64,000 bases of DNA, taken from the NCBI GenBank assembly GCA_963847675.1, contig CAWKAP010000006.1:124001-188000 (forward strand), read 5' to 3'. How positions within the stretch are numbered: position 1 is the stretch's first letter; every line of letters begins with the position of its first letter. The notes below the pieces were generated by a model. That model worked only from the letters and a program-made list of their open reading frames with translations. It was not told the origin of the DNA and did not search any database. Source of the DNA: JADJWR01 sp963847675 (GTDB lineage: Bacteria; Pseudomonadota; Gammaproteobacteria; Burkholderiales; Burkholderiaceae_F). Positions 8,445 to 16,723 of this stretch are shown in pieces. Position numbers and translations under genes: made by a program.

Positions 8445-9272
8445 TCAGTCGCGCAGCACCAGCCGCAGCGGCTGGTGATCGGATGCGTCGGTCTCCGCAT
8501 CCATCTCGACTGCCGCGATGCGCGCTGCGACATCCGCCGTCACCGCAAAGTAGTCGCGGCAGTGGCCGCCCATCGCCCACTGCTTGCGGTCGAACAGGCC
8601 GGTGCTCGGCGGATGCGGCTCGCTGCCGCGCGTCACACGCCAAGCATCGAGCAGCGGCGGCGCAAACAACTGCCGGTATTCGTCTTCGTCCGGCTGCACG
8701 TTCATGTCGCCGCACAGCACCAGCGACGCCGGACGCGGCACCGGGTCGTACGGACTCCTGGCGGGCTTGGCCGGCTGCGCATCGTTGTCCGCGACCTCGG
8801 CCTGCAGCGCGCGCAGGCGCTCGATCTGCGCCGCGCGGTGCGCGGTGGAGTAGTACTCCAGGTGCGTCGTCATCACGCGCAGCGGTCCGGCGCTTGTGTC
8901 GACGACGACCTCGATCGCCTGTCGCTGCATATGCTTGATGCCGGCCGCCGCTGGATGCGGCAGCAGGTGGCAGAACGCCTGCAGCACCGGCAGCCGCGAC
9001 AGGATCAGGTTGCCGAACTGGCGCCGCGCCTTGCGCTCACCCTGCCGGTCCAGTCCGGCACCGAAGAACGCTTCATATTCAGGAAACAGCTTCTGCAGTT
9101 CAGCGACCTGATCGGCGCCGCCGCCGTAGGCCGGGTCGTTGCGCGCGACCTCCTGAAAGCAGATCACATCGGCCTCGCCCATCGCGCCGGCCAAGCGGGC
9201 GATGCGCGCCAGGTCGACCACGGCGTCGCAGCCGAGGCCGCACTGGATGTTCCAGGTCAGGATCGCCGTCAT
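8445..9272 (-). CDS. Endonuclease/exonuclease/phosphatase (EEP) family hydrolase
   Basis: The 275-residue protein shows the EEP fold in order: LTWNIQCGLG at the N-terminus, metal-ligand Glu in ICFQEVARND, the VMTTHLEYYS segment with catalytic His, LCGDMNVQPDE (D and N), and the final SDHQPLRLVL with the catalytic D-H pair. Members cleave phosphodiesters or phosphomonoesters in DNA, lipids or inositol phosphates. There is no signal peptide, so it is cytosolic. It starts 10 bp after the last gene of a UgpABCE-like importer, where other bacteria carry ugpQ. I infer it handles an imported phosphodiester; that is not shown. Confidence 0.85.
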   Translation of the reverse strand: MTAILTWNIQCGLGCDAVVDLARIARLAGAMGEADVICFQEVARNDPAYGGGADQVAELQKLFPEYEAFFGAGLDRQGERKARRQFGNLILSRLPVLQAFCHLLPHPAAAGIKHMQRQAIEVVVDTSAGPLRVMTTHLEYYSTAHRAAQIERLRALQAEVADNDAQPAKPARSPYDPVPRPASLVLCGDMNVQPDEDEYRQLFAPPLLDAWRVTRGSEPHPPSTGLFDRKQWAMGGHCRDYFAVTADVAARIAAVEMDAETDASDHQPLRLVLRD

Positions 9273-9282
9273 CGTCCTCTCT

Positions 9283-10101
9283 CTACTTGATGCCGGCCTG
9301 CATGAACGACTGGATGAACTGCCGCTGGAAGAGCAGGAACGCCACCAGCAACGGCGCGACCGCCATCAGCGTGCCGGCGCTGATCACCGCCCAGTCGACA
9401 CCCGACTCGGGCGCGCCGAAGATCGCCAGCCCCACCGTCAGCGGCCGCGTCTCGATCGAATTGGTGATCACCAGCGGCCAGAGGAAGTTGTTCCAGTGGT
9501 AGCTGACCGACACCAGGCCGTAGGCGAGATAGGTCGGCCGCGCCAGCGGCACGTAGACGCGCCACAGCACGCCGAGGAAACTGCAGCCCTCGACGCGGGC
9601 CGCGTCCTCGAGTTCGCGCGGCACGGTCTTGAACGTCTGCCGCAGCAGGAAGATGCCGAAGGCGCTGGCCATGTACGGCAGGCCGATGCCGAGGATCGTG
9701 TCGACGAGTCCGAGCTGGCTCATGATGCGGTAGTTCTCGACGATCAGCACCTCGGGCATGATCATCAGCTGCACCAGCACCAGGCCGAAGGCGATGTCGC
9801 GGCCGGCGAATTCGAAGCGCGCGAAGGCGTAGCCGGCCAGCGTGCACAGCACGAACTGCGCCGACAGGATCATCGTGACCAGGATCACGGTGTTCAGCAA
9901 GTGGCGCGGAAACGGCGCGTAGGTCCACGCCTTGGCGAAGTTGTTCAGCGTCAGCGGCGCCAACAGATTGAAGTGGACGGCGAACTCCGGCGGGTGGAAC
10001 GCGGCCCAGAACGCATAAAGCAGCGGCGACAGCCACAGTGCCGCCAGCAGCCAGGCGGCGCCTGTTTCCAGCACGGGCACGCGGTGGCCTCCGATCCTCA
10101 T
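9283..10101 (-). CDS. ugpE: ABC transporter permease, UgpE-like (sn-glycerol-3-phosphate type)
   Basis: The 272-residue inner-membrane protein has six hydrophobic segments and the binding-protein-dependent permease EAA loop (ELEDAARVEGCSFLGVLWRV). It closely follows the UgpE/MalG pattern, ending FQRQFIQSFMQAGIK. The ATG at 10101 overlaps the stop of the upstream permease (ATGA), so the two are translationally coupled. Unlike its three upstream partners, this gene reads through in one frame. Together they form an importer of the carbohydrate-uptake type 1 class; glycerol-3-phosphate is the likeliest substrate by resemblance, but a sugar is possible. Confidence 0.85.
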   Translation of the reverse strand: MRIGGHRVPVLETGAAWLLAALWLSPLLYAFWAAFHPPEFAVHFNLLAPLTLNNFAKAWTYAPFPRHLLNTVILVTMILSAQFVLCTLAGYAFARFEFAGRDIAFGLVLVQLMIMPEVLIVENYRIMSQLGLVDTILGIGLPYMASAFGIFLLRQTFKTVPRELEDAARVEGCSFLGVLWRVYVPLARPTYLAYGLVSVSYHWNNFLWPLVITNSIETRPLTVGLAIFGAPESGVDWAVISAGTLMAVAPLLVAFLLFQRQFIQSFMQAGIK

Positions 10102-10972
10102 CGGTAGTGCACCCGTCGCTCGATCAGCAGGAACTGCAGCAGCGCGAGCACGGCGAGCAGCGCCAGCAGCACGACGGTCGAGCGTCGCCGCGTAGGTCGT
10201 CTCGAAGAAGCTGAACGCCACCTGGTAGATGTAGTACAGCAGCAGGCTCGAGGCGTTGTCCGGCCCGCCCTTGGTCAGGATGAACAGGTGGTCGACCAGC
10301 TTGAACGAGTTGATCGTCGCGTTGACCAGCACGAACAGCGTGGTCGGCATCAGCAGCGGGAAGGTCACCCGCCGGAAGAAGTACCAGCGCGAGGCGCCCT
10401 CGATCTTCGCCCGCCTCCTCGAGCTCCGGCGGCAGCGATCTGCAGCGCCGCCAGGTAGAAGATCATGAAGAAGCCGGCCTCCTTCCACACGACCATCACC
10501 ATCGTCGCGCCGAGCACGGTGTTCGGATCGCCGAGCCAGTTGTGGCTCGGCGCGCCGAAGAGCGCGCGGAACTGGTCGATCAGGCCGATCTGCGGCGTGT
10601 AGAAGAAGAGCCAGATGTTGGCCACCGCGATCATCGGCAGCACCGTCGGCGTGAAGTACGCCATGCGCACCAGGCCGCGCGCCGGCAGCTTGTCGTTGAC
10701 CCACAGCGCCATCACCAGCGCGATGCGCGATCGCGGTGGGAATGGTGCCGAGCGCGAACCAGAGGTTGTTGCGCAGCACCTGCCAGAAGATCGGGTCGTC
10801 GGCGAGCGAGGCGTAGTTGCCGAGACCGACGAAACGGGACGGCCGCACGACCGTCCCGGTGGAGAAGAAGCTGTCGAAGAGTGTCGCGACCGCCGGATAG
10901 TGGGTGAACGCGATCAGCAGGATCGCGGCCGGCGTGAGCAGCAGCCAGCCGTAAACATGCTATCGGCCTCAT
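10098..10972 (-). pseudogene. ugpA: ABC transporter permease, UgpA-like, multiply frameshifted
   Basis: Parts in all three frames join into one UgpA-like permease: YGWLLLTPAAILLIAF, RPSRFVGLGNYASLADD, MALWVNDKLPARGLVRM, the EAA loop region ELEEAAKIEGASRWYFF, and an end at RRVHYR. The inferred breaks are near 10180, 10410, 10439, 10726 and 10960; each of the first four is explained by one extra G or C. The start ATG at 10972 overlaps the stop of the binding-protein gene. Conserved residues survive on both sides of every break, which argues for recent lesions or sequencing error rather than long decay. Confidence 0.75.
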
Positions 10973-12248
10973 CGATACGGCTTCAGCAGCCTGTCCGCCT
11001 CGTCCTGCGCCGCCTTCAGCGCCTCGGCCGGCGCCTTCTGGCCGGTGAGCGTGGCCTGGATCGCGTCGTCGAGCAGCTTGCGCACGCGGCCGGTCTGGAA
11101 CGTCGACAGCTCGGGCGTGGCGAACTCGAACTGGTCGCGCGCCACCACCGCCGGCGGGAAGCTCGCGGCGTACTCCTTGAGCTTCGGCGTGTCGTAGGCG
11201 TCGGGCCGCGTGGCGACGTAGCCGGTGGCCATGCTCCAGTCGGCGGCGCGCTCGGGCGCGGTCATCCACTTGACGAAGGCGAGCGCGGCCTTGCGCTCGT
11301 CCGGCGTCGTCTTCTTGAAGATGTAGAAGTTGCCGCCGCCGGTGGGCGAGCCGCGCTGCTTCGAGGCCGGCAGCATCGCCACGCCGAACGGGAACTTGGC
11401 GGTGTCCTTCACCGCGGTGAGGTTGCCGGTGGTGTGCCACATCATCGCCGTCTTGCCTTCGAGGAAGGCCTGGCGCAGCGTGCCCCACTCGACCGTGCCC
11501 TCGGGCATCACCTTGTGCTTGCCGCCGAGGTCGCGCCAGTACTGCAGCGCCGCGATCACGTCCGGGTGCGCGTAGTTGGTCGGCGTTGCCGTCCCGGTTC
11601 ATCAGGTCCTGGCCGTTCTGCCGCGCGAAGGCCTGGAACATCCAGTACGGGTAGCCGGTTGACGGCACCATCACGCCCCAGCGCGTGACGTTGCCGCCGG
11701 CGTCCTTCTTGACCAGCTTGGCCGCCATCTGCTGCCATCTCGGTCCAGTTGGCGGGCGGCTTGTCCGGGTCGAGCCCGGCTTCCTTGAACGCGTCCTTGT
11801 TCCAGTACAGCACGATGGTCGAGCGCTGGAACGGGATGCCGTAGACCTTGCCCTTGTAGGTGCCGTTCGATCATCAGCGCCGGGTAGAAGGCCTTGAGCC
11901 AGGCCTTGTCGTCGGCCGTGGTGGCGACGTCGTCCCAGGCGATGATCACGTCCTGCTCGAGCAGCTCGTAGATGTCGATCGAGAACAGCACCGAGAGCTG
12001 CGCCGGCTGGCCGGCCTTCAGCGCGGCGAGCGCCTTGATGCGCGCGTCGTCGTAGTTGCCGGCGTAGATCGGGTTGACCTTGATGTCCGGGTGCTGCCTT
12101 CTCGAACTGCGCGCGCGTAGCCGTCGATCACCTTGGTGAGCGGCCCGCCGACGGCGATCGGGTAGTAGAACGTGAGCTCGGTCGCGGCACGCGCCGGAGC
12201 CGACGGCCGCGAGCAGCCCGGCCAGCACAAAGCAGACAACCATTTCAT
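10969..12248 (-). pseudogene. ugpB: ABC transporter substrate-binding protein, UgpB-like, multiply frameshifted
   Basis: The start ATG 12248 follows GGGAGGAAG, a strong ribosome-binding site, and begins a lipoprotein-free signal peptide. Segments ELTFYYPIAVGGPLTKVIDGY, HPDIKVNPIYAGNYDDARI, AFARQNGQDLMNRDGNA and FPFGVAMLPASKQRGSPTGG follow in order and are typical of UgpB, the periplasmic glycerol-3-phosphate binding protein. At least six frame breaks lie near 11583, 11736, 11866, 12097, 12110 and 12188, nearly all single inserted G. The last 196 residues are intact. As written it cannot be translated; see the finding on indels. Confidence 0.78.
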
Positions 12249-12355
12249 GGTCTTCCTCCCTTGTTTCGCCTTCTCGTCTCGACAAACGCCGACTCTGGGG
12301 CCAGAGCGGCGGTCCGACAAGTCCTCTTCAACGCGATCGGGCAAGTCGCAATGCA

Positions 12356-13441
12356 TCAAGCCACCTGCGCCGTGCGCAGCTTCGCATGGCCTTGGTCAAC
12401 CCGCCTGCCGCTGTCCGCGTCGAACACGTGCAGCGATTCCGGCTCCCAGCCGAGCCGCACGGCGGCCCCGGTGGCGAGCGCGCGCTGGCCGGGCGCGCGC
12501 AGCAGCAGCGACTCCTGGCCGACGCGCGTGGTCAGGATCGTGTCGGCGCCGTGGTACTCGGCGCTGGTCACCTCGGCGGCCACGCCACCGGAGTCGACCA
12601 GCGCGATGTGCTCGGGGCGGATGCCGAGCGTCAGGCCACGGCCCGCGCCGCGCAGCACCGTCTCGGTCGCGCCGCGGATCACCGCGCCGTGCGGGCCGTC
12701 GTCGAGCGCGACCAGGTTCATCGCCGGCGTGCCGATGAAGCGCGCCGCGAACAGCGTCGCCGGCCGCGCGTACAGCTCCTCCGGCGAGCCCTCCTGCTCG
12801 ATGCGCCCTTCGCGCATCAGCATCGACGCGGTCGGCCATGCTCATCGCCTCGATCTGGTCGTGCGTCACGTAGACGACCGTCATGCCGAGCCGCTGCTGC
12901 AGGGCGCGGATCTCGACGCGCATGCCGTGGCGCAGCTGCGCGTCGAGGTTCGACAGCGGCTCGTCCATCAGGCAGATCTTGTTCTCGGCGACGATCGCGC
13001 GCGCCAGCGCCACGCGCTGGCGCTGCCCGCCCGACAGCTGCGACGGCTTGCGTGCGAGTTGCTCCGACAGTCCCACCAGCGCGGCGACTTTCGCGCGAGC
13101 CGCTCGGCCCGCTCGGCCGCCGGCATGCGCCGCACCTTCAGCCCGAAGACGATGTTCTCGGCCACCGACAGGTGCGGGAACAGCGCGTACGACTGGAACA
13201 CCATCGAGATGCGGCGCTTGTCCGGGTTCAGCCGCGTGACGTCGCGGCCGTCGATGAGGATCCGTGCCCTCGCTCGGCTCCTCCAGCCCGGCGATCAGCC
13301 GCAGCGCGGTCGACTTGCCGCAGCCCGACGGGCCGAGCAGCACCAGGAACTTGCCCGACTTCGGCACGCAGGCTCACGCCGTCGACCGCGCGTCACCGCG
13401 CCGTAGCGCTTCGAAACGTTTTCGAGAACGATCTCGGACAT
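12356..13441 (-). pseudogene. ugpC: ABC transporter ATPase, UgpC/MalK-like, multiply frameshifted
   Basis: The start at 13441 gives MSEIVLENVSKRYGAV, then Walker A LLGPSGCGKST, signature LSGGQRQRVALARAI, Walker B ICLMDEPLSNLDA, and a C-terminal OB (TOBE) region LGIRPEHIALVDSGG, so all ATPase parts are encoded. Breaks near 12833, 13093, 13263, 13370 and 13392 split them among frames. UgpC energises the importer encoded downstream. It is first in the transcription order ugpC-ugpB-ugpA-ugpE-EEP, which differs from the usual ugpBAEC order. Intact motifs suggest that the lesions are recent or artefactual. Confidence 0.78.
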
Positions 13442-13541
13442 CGCCGCGGATTATGAAGGCGATCGCTGCCGAAAAAGCTGCGCCGCCGAGCCGCCGAGGA
13501 GTTCGCCGGCACGATCGCCCGGCCGGTCCCGGCCGGGCTCC

Positions 13542-14153
13542 TCAGTTCCAGCGCCCCGCGGCCGCGTCGATCGAGCGCCTCAGCCCGGCGAAGTCGTCGT
13601 GCACGGCGAACTGCGGGAACTGTTCCGCGATGGCCGGCGGCGGATGAATGAAGAAGCCGGCGTCGGCGGCGGCGAGCATGCCGGTGTCGTTGTACGAGTC
13701 GCCGGCGGCGATGACGCGGAAATTGAGGCTCTTCAGCGCCAGGACCGCCTGCCGCTTCTGCTCGCTTTGCCGCAGCCGATAGTCGGCGAGGAAGCCTTCG
13801 TCGTCGACCAGCAGGCGATTGCACATCAGCGTCGGCCGGCCGAGCTGCGCCATCAGCGGGTCGGCAAACTCGTAGAAGGTGTCCGAGAGAATCACCACCT
13901 GGTAGCGGCTGCGCAACGCATCGAGGAAGTCCTTTGCGCCGGGAAGCGGCGCCATGCCGGCGATCACGTTGCGGATGTCGGCGAGCTTCAGCCCGTGCTC
14001 GCGCAGCAGTCCCAGCCGCCAGCGCATCAGTTTGCCGTAGTCGGGTTCGTCGCGCGTCGTGCGGCGGAATTCGGCAATGCCCGTGCGCTCGGCAAAGGCG
14101 ATCCAGATCTCGGGGACCAGCACCCCTTCGAGATCGAGGCAGACGAAATGCAT
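13542..14153 (-). CDS. thrH: Bifunctional phosphoserine phosphatase/homoserine phosphotransferase
   Basis: The 203-residue HAD-family protein begins MHFVCLDLEGVLVPEIWIAF, the ThrH version of the catalytic DxE/D loop, and continues with ILSDTFYEFADPLM (motif II) and AAGDSYNDTGML (motif IV, metal-binding Asp). ThrH dephosphorylates phosphoserine and can move the phosphate to homoserine, linking serine and threonine synthesis in the cytosol. Its length agrees with known ThrH proteins. The upstream ugpC gene is on the same strand 100 bp away but functionally unrelated. Confidence 0.85.
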   Translation of the reverse strand: MHFVCLDLEGVLVPEIWIAFAERTGIAEFRRTTRDEPDYGKLMRWRLGLLREHGLKLADIRNVIAGMAPLPGAKDFLDALRSRYQVVILSDTFYEFADPLMAQLGRPTLMCNRLLVDDEGFLADYRLRQSEQKRQAVLALKSLNFRVIAAGDSYNDTGMLAAADAGFFIHPPPAIAEQFPQFAVHDDFAGLRRSIDAAAGRWN

Positions 14154-14250
14154 CGGAACGGGCTCCTGAAAACGACGCCGATCGTAGCGTACGGCCCGCT
14201 GACGACGTCGGCGCGACGATGCATCGCGCCCGCGGCGTGGCCGGCGCGTC

Positions 14251-14676
14251 TCAGCTTCGGGAATTCCTTCCGACGGCCGGGAAGCGCGCCGCATTGCGCT
14301 CGATCCACTCGCGCGCGGCCTCCTCGGCGGCGAGCACGCGGCCTTTGGCCAGTTGCTGCCGCCGGTAGTGCTCGATGTGGCAGACCTGTTCGACCATGCG
14401 GGCACGAAAGGCGTCGTCGGCGTCGGTGAACGCCAGGCCGAGTTCGTATCCGCCTTCGCGCGGCCGGCACCAGACGACGCGCGCTGTCGCCGAGAACGGC
14501 GGCTGAACCCAGGGAACGCGAACAGTGACCTCTCGCGCCGGCCGAAAGGCGCGCGCCGAACGCAGGGCCAGCCCGCCGCTGCCGACATTGACCAGCCGCG
14601 GCAACGATGCGCCGTCGTCGTCGAGCGGACTCAGCTCGATCGGAATGTCGGCCGGATGGCGAATGTATTTCCGCAT
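14251..14676 (-). CDS. PilZ-domain protein (c-di-GMP receptor type)
   Basis: The 141-residue product begins MRKYIRHPADIPIEL, carrying the RxxxR motif (R2 or K3 to R6 area) that binds c-di-GMP, followed by VNVGSGGLAL in place of the (D/N)xSxxG motif. The rest is a beta-barrel and a short helical tail. PilZ proteins read out cyclic di-GMP to control motility, adhesion or exopolysaccharide. No partner domain is fused. The second motif departs slightly from consensus (N-x-G-S-G-G), so binding should be regarded as likely rather than certain. Confidence 0.75.
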   Translation of the reverse strand: MRKYIRHPADIPIELSPLDDDGASLPRLVNVGSGGLALRSARAFRPAREVTVRVPWVQPPFSATARVVWCRPREGGYELGLAFTDADDAFRARMVEQVCHIEHYRRQQLAKGRVLAAEEAAREWIERNAARFPAVGRNSRS

Positions 14677-14740
14677 GGCGCAGGCACCGCGAAGTGCGCG
14701 TTCAGGCGCTTCCTGCCGAAGCGACCGCCAGCCACCTCCC

Positions 14741-15529
14741 CTATTTCACCTGGGCCAGTTCCTTCAGCGTGAACACGAAGCTCGCCTTGTCGAGCGGCTT
14801 GTGGCAGGCGAGGCACTCGGCCTGGTTGATCGTGCGCGGCTTGCCTTCGGGGGTGAAGACGGCGTAGTTCCAGTTCTCGTTGCGCAGCATCTCCGGGATG
14901 TCGGCGCCCCAGCCCTTGCCGCGCGCCATCGTGCTGTAGGCGACCAGATGCTCGGCGACGAAAAAACCGTCGGCGCCGATGATGGGCTTGTCGTCGAAAT
15001 CGAGTCGTGCCGTGTGCACCTCGACGACCACGACCGAGCCGTCCGGCAACGGCTTGCCTGTCTTCGCCGCCTGCAGCGCCACCTTGTTGGCGTAGAAGTG
15101 GCGCACCTGCTTCGTCGCCGGGAAGTTCATCGCGTGATAACGGGTGTACGTGTCCCTGAAACCCTGGGGGAAGGTGACGCGGGTGGCCGCCATGTTCGGC
15201 AGCAGCCCCGACTTGTCGCTCGCCTGCGCGCCCGGCTGCGCCGCGAAGTACGCCGCCAGGTTGGCGATGTCCTCGGGGGAGAGCTGCGCCGCGATGGCGT
15301 TCATCATCGCGTTCTTGCGCGTGCCGTCCTTCAGCGCCCGCAGTTGCGCCGCGAGATAGCCGGCGCGCTGCGCGGCCAGGTTCGGAATCGATTCGGCGAC
15401 GCTGATGCCGGTGGCGCCGTGGCAGGCGGCGCAGACCGTCACCGCCTTGGCGCGGCCGGCGTCGATGTCGGCGGCGTCAGCGCCCGGCGCGCAGGCGAGC
15501 AGGAGCAGCAGTGGCAGGACTCGTCTCAT
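14741..15529 (-). CDS. Periplasmic c-type cytochrome fused to a cytochrome P460-type domain
   Basis: A signal peptide (MRRVLPLLLLLACAPG, cut near ADA) precedes a class I cytochrome c of about 90 residues with haem motif CAACH and a distal Met region. A second domain starts near TFPQGFRDTYTRYHAMNF and ends with another haem motif CLACH, the layout of cytochrome P460 proteins. P460 enzymes oxidise hydroxylamine in ammonia and methane oxidisers; homologues elsewhere have uncertain jobs, including detoxification of nitrogen species. The 262-residue two-domain layout is the main point of interest. No ammonia-oxidation genes are nearby. Confidence 0.8.
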   Translation of the reverse strand: MRRVLPLLLLLACAPGADAADIDAGRAKAVTVCAACHGATGISVAESIPNLAAQRAGYLAAQLRALKDGTRKNAMMNAIAAQLSPEDIANLAAYFAAQPGAQASDKSGLLPNMAATRVTFPQGFRDTYTRYHAMNFPATKQVRHFYANKVALQAAKTGKPLPDGSVVVVEVHTARLDFDDKPIIGADGFFVAEHLVAYSTMARGKGWGADIPEMLRNENWNYAVFTPEGKPRTINQAECLACHKPLDKASFVFTLKELAQVK

Positions 15530-15550
15530 CTCTCCCCTCGCCTTTCATCG

Positions 15551-16588
15551 TCAGGTGTGCAATTCAACCACGTCGCCGTCGGCCAGGCGATGTTCCCCTC
15601 CGACCTGCTGGCCGTCGAAGCCCGATGGCCCCCAGATGCGCGCCCAGCGCAGCTTGTGCGCGAGTTCGCCGTGCACCAGCCGCGCCACGTCGCCGACGGT
15701 CTGGCCGCCGCGCAGCGTGAACGGCCGCTGGCGGTCGACCGCGTGTCCCGGCACCTTGGTGTAGACGCGGACGATGCCGAGATGCCGGAACAGCCACGGC
15801 CCGAGTTCGCCCAGTCCAAGTCCGGTTTCGGCCGACACGGCGAGCGCCGGAAACGGCAACCCCGATAGCTCGCGCAGCACCTGGATTTCGGCCGCGGCGT
15901 CGGCGACCCGATCGGCCTTGTTCGCCAGCAGCAGCGTCGGCAGCCGCACCGAAAATGGATCGCCTGCGCCGTCGTCGCCGGCAGTTGCTTCGTCGTCACA
16001 CGCGCCGGCATCGGCCGGCCAGCGCCCGGCGAGCGTGACGCGCCGGCCGGCGAGGATCGAACGCAACGCCTGCAACTGGTCGAGATCGGCGGGGTCCGTC
16101 AGGTCGAGCACCAGCAGCGCGGCGTCGGCCGTCTGCAGCGTGCTGCCGATCCACGGCACCGGATGTTCGGGCGCTATCGGCGGCAGGTCGACCAGCTGGA
16201 AGTGGATGTCCTCGTGCGGCAGCATTCCCGGCTGCGGAACCTGCGTCGTGAACGGGTAGGGCGCAACCACGGCGCCGGAGGCAGTGAGCCGCGCGTGCAG
16301 CGCCGACTTGCCGCTGCTCGGCGGCCCGACCAGCGCGATCTGCGCCGCGCCCTCGGGCCGGATTACCAGCGTCGGGCCGCCATGCCCGCCGCTCTTCCGG
16401 CCGCCTTCGAGCTGTTCGCCGAGGTCCTTGATGCGCGCCTTGATGTCCGCCTGCAGATGCTCGGTGCCCTTGTGCTTGGGGATCGTGCGCAGCATCTCGC
16501 GCAGCCACTCGAGCCGCTCGCGCGGCTCGCGCGTCGCACGGAAGCCGGCCTCGGCGGCCTTGTATTCGGGAGAAAGGTTGGCGGGCAC
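15551..16588 (-). CDS. TGS-domain GTPase, DRG/Obg-like
   Basis: The 345-residue protein has an N-terminal helical segment (PEYKAAEAGFRATREPRERL), then a G domain with P-loop VGPPSSGKSAL, switch II LVDLPP and a G4 motif LANKADR. It ends in a TGS domain (VYTKVPGHAVDRQRPFTLRGG, ADGDVVELHT). That order is typical of DRG GTPases, common in archaea and eukaryotes and patchy in bacteria; they associate with ribosomes or RNA. An acidic insert of about 20 residues sits between switch II and NKAD. There is no operon partner that explains its role. Confidence 0.82.
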   Translation of the reverse strand: MPANLSPEYKAAEAGFRATREPRERLEWLREMLRTIPKHKGTEHLQADIKARIKDLGEQLEGGRKSGGHGGPTLVIRPEGAAQIALVGPPSSGKSALHARLTASGAVVAPYPFTTQVPQPGMLPHEDIHFQLVDLPPIAPEHPVPWIGSTLQTADAALLVLDLTDPADLDQLQALRSILAGRRVTLAGRWPADAGACDDEATAGDDGAGDPFSVRLPTLLLANKADRVADAAAEIQVLRELSGLPFPALAVSAETGLGLGELGPWLFRHLGIVRVYTKVPGHAVDRQRPFTLRGGQTVGDVARLVHGELAHKLRWARIWGPSGFDGQQVGGEHRLADGDVVELHT

Positions 16589-16723
16589 GGCGGCTAAGTT
16601 ACTCGAATGCGCGGGCCCTGTACCCGTCGCGGACAGTCGAAGTCAGACTGTCGCCTTGTGAGATGCTAGGCACCGTCGGCGCCGGATTCCGACTGACCCT
16701 CTTGCAGGCAACGGCCCACGAAA

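Noticed and set aside
10098..13441. Programmed ribosomal frameshifting in the ugp genes
   Set aside because: The breaks are too many, in different directions in places, and lack slippery heptamers with downstream structures.
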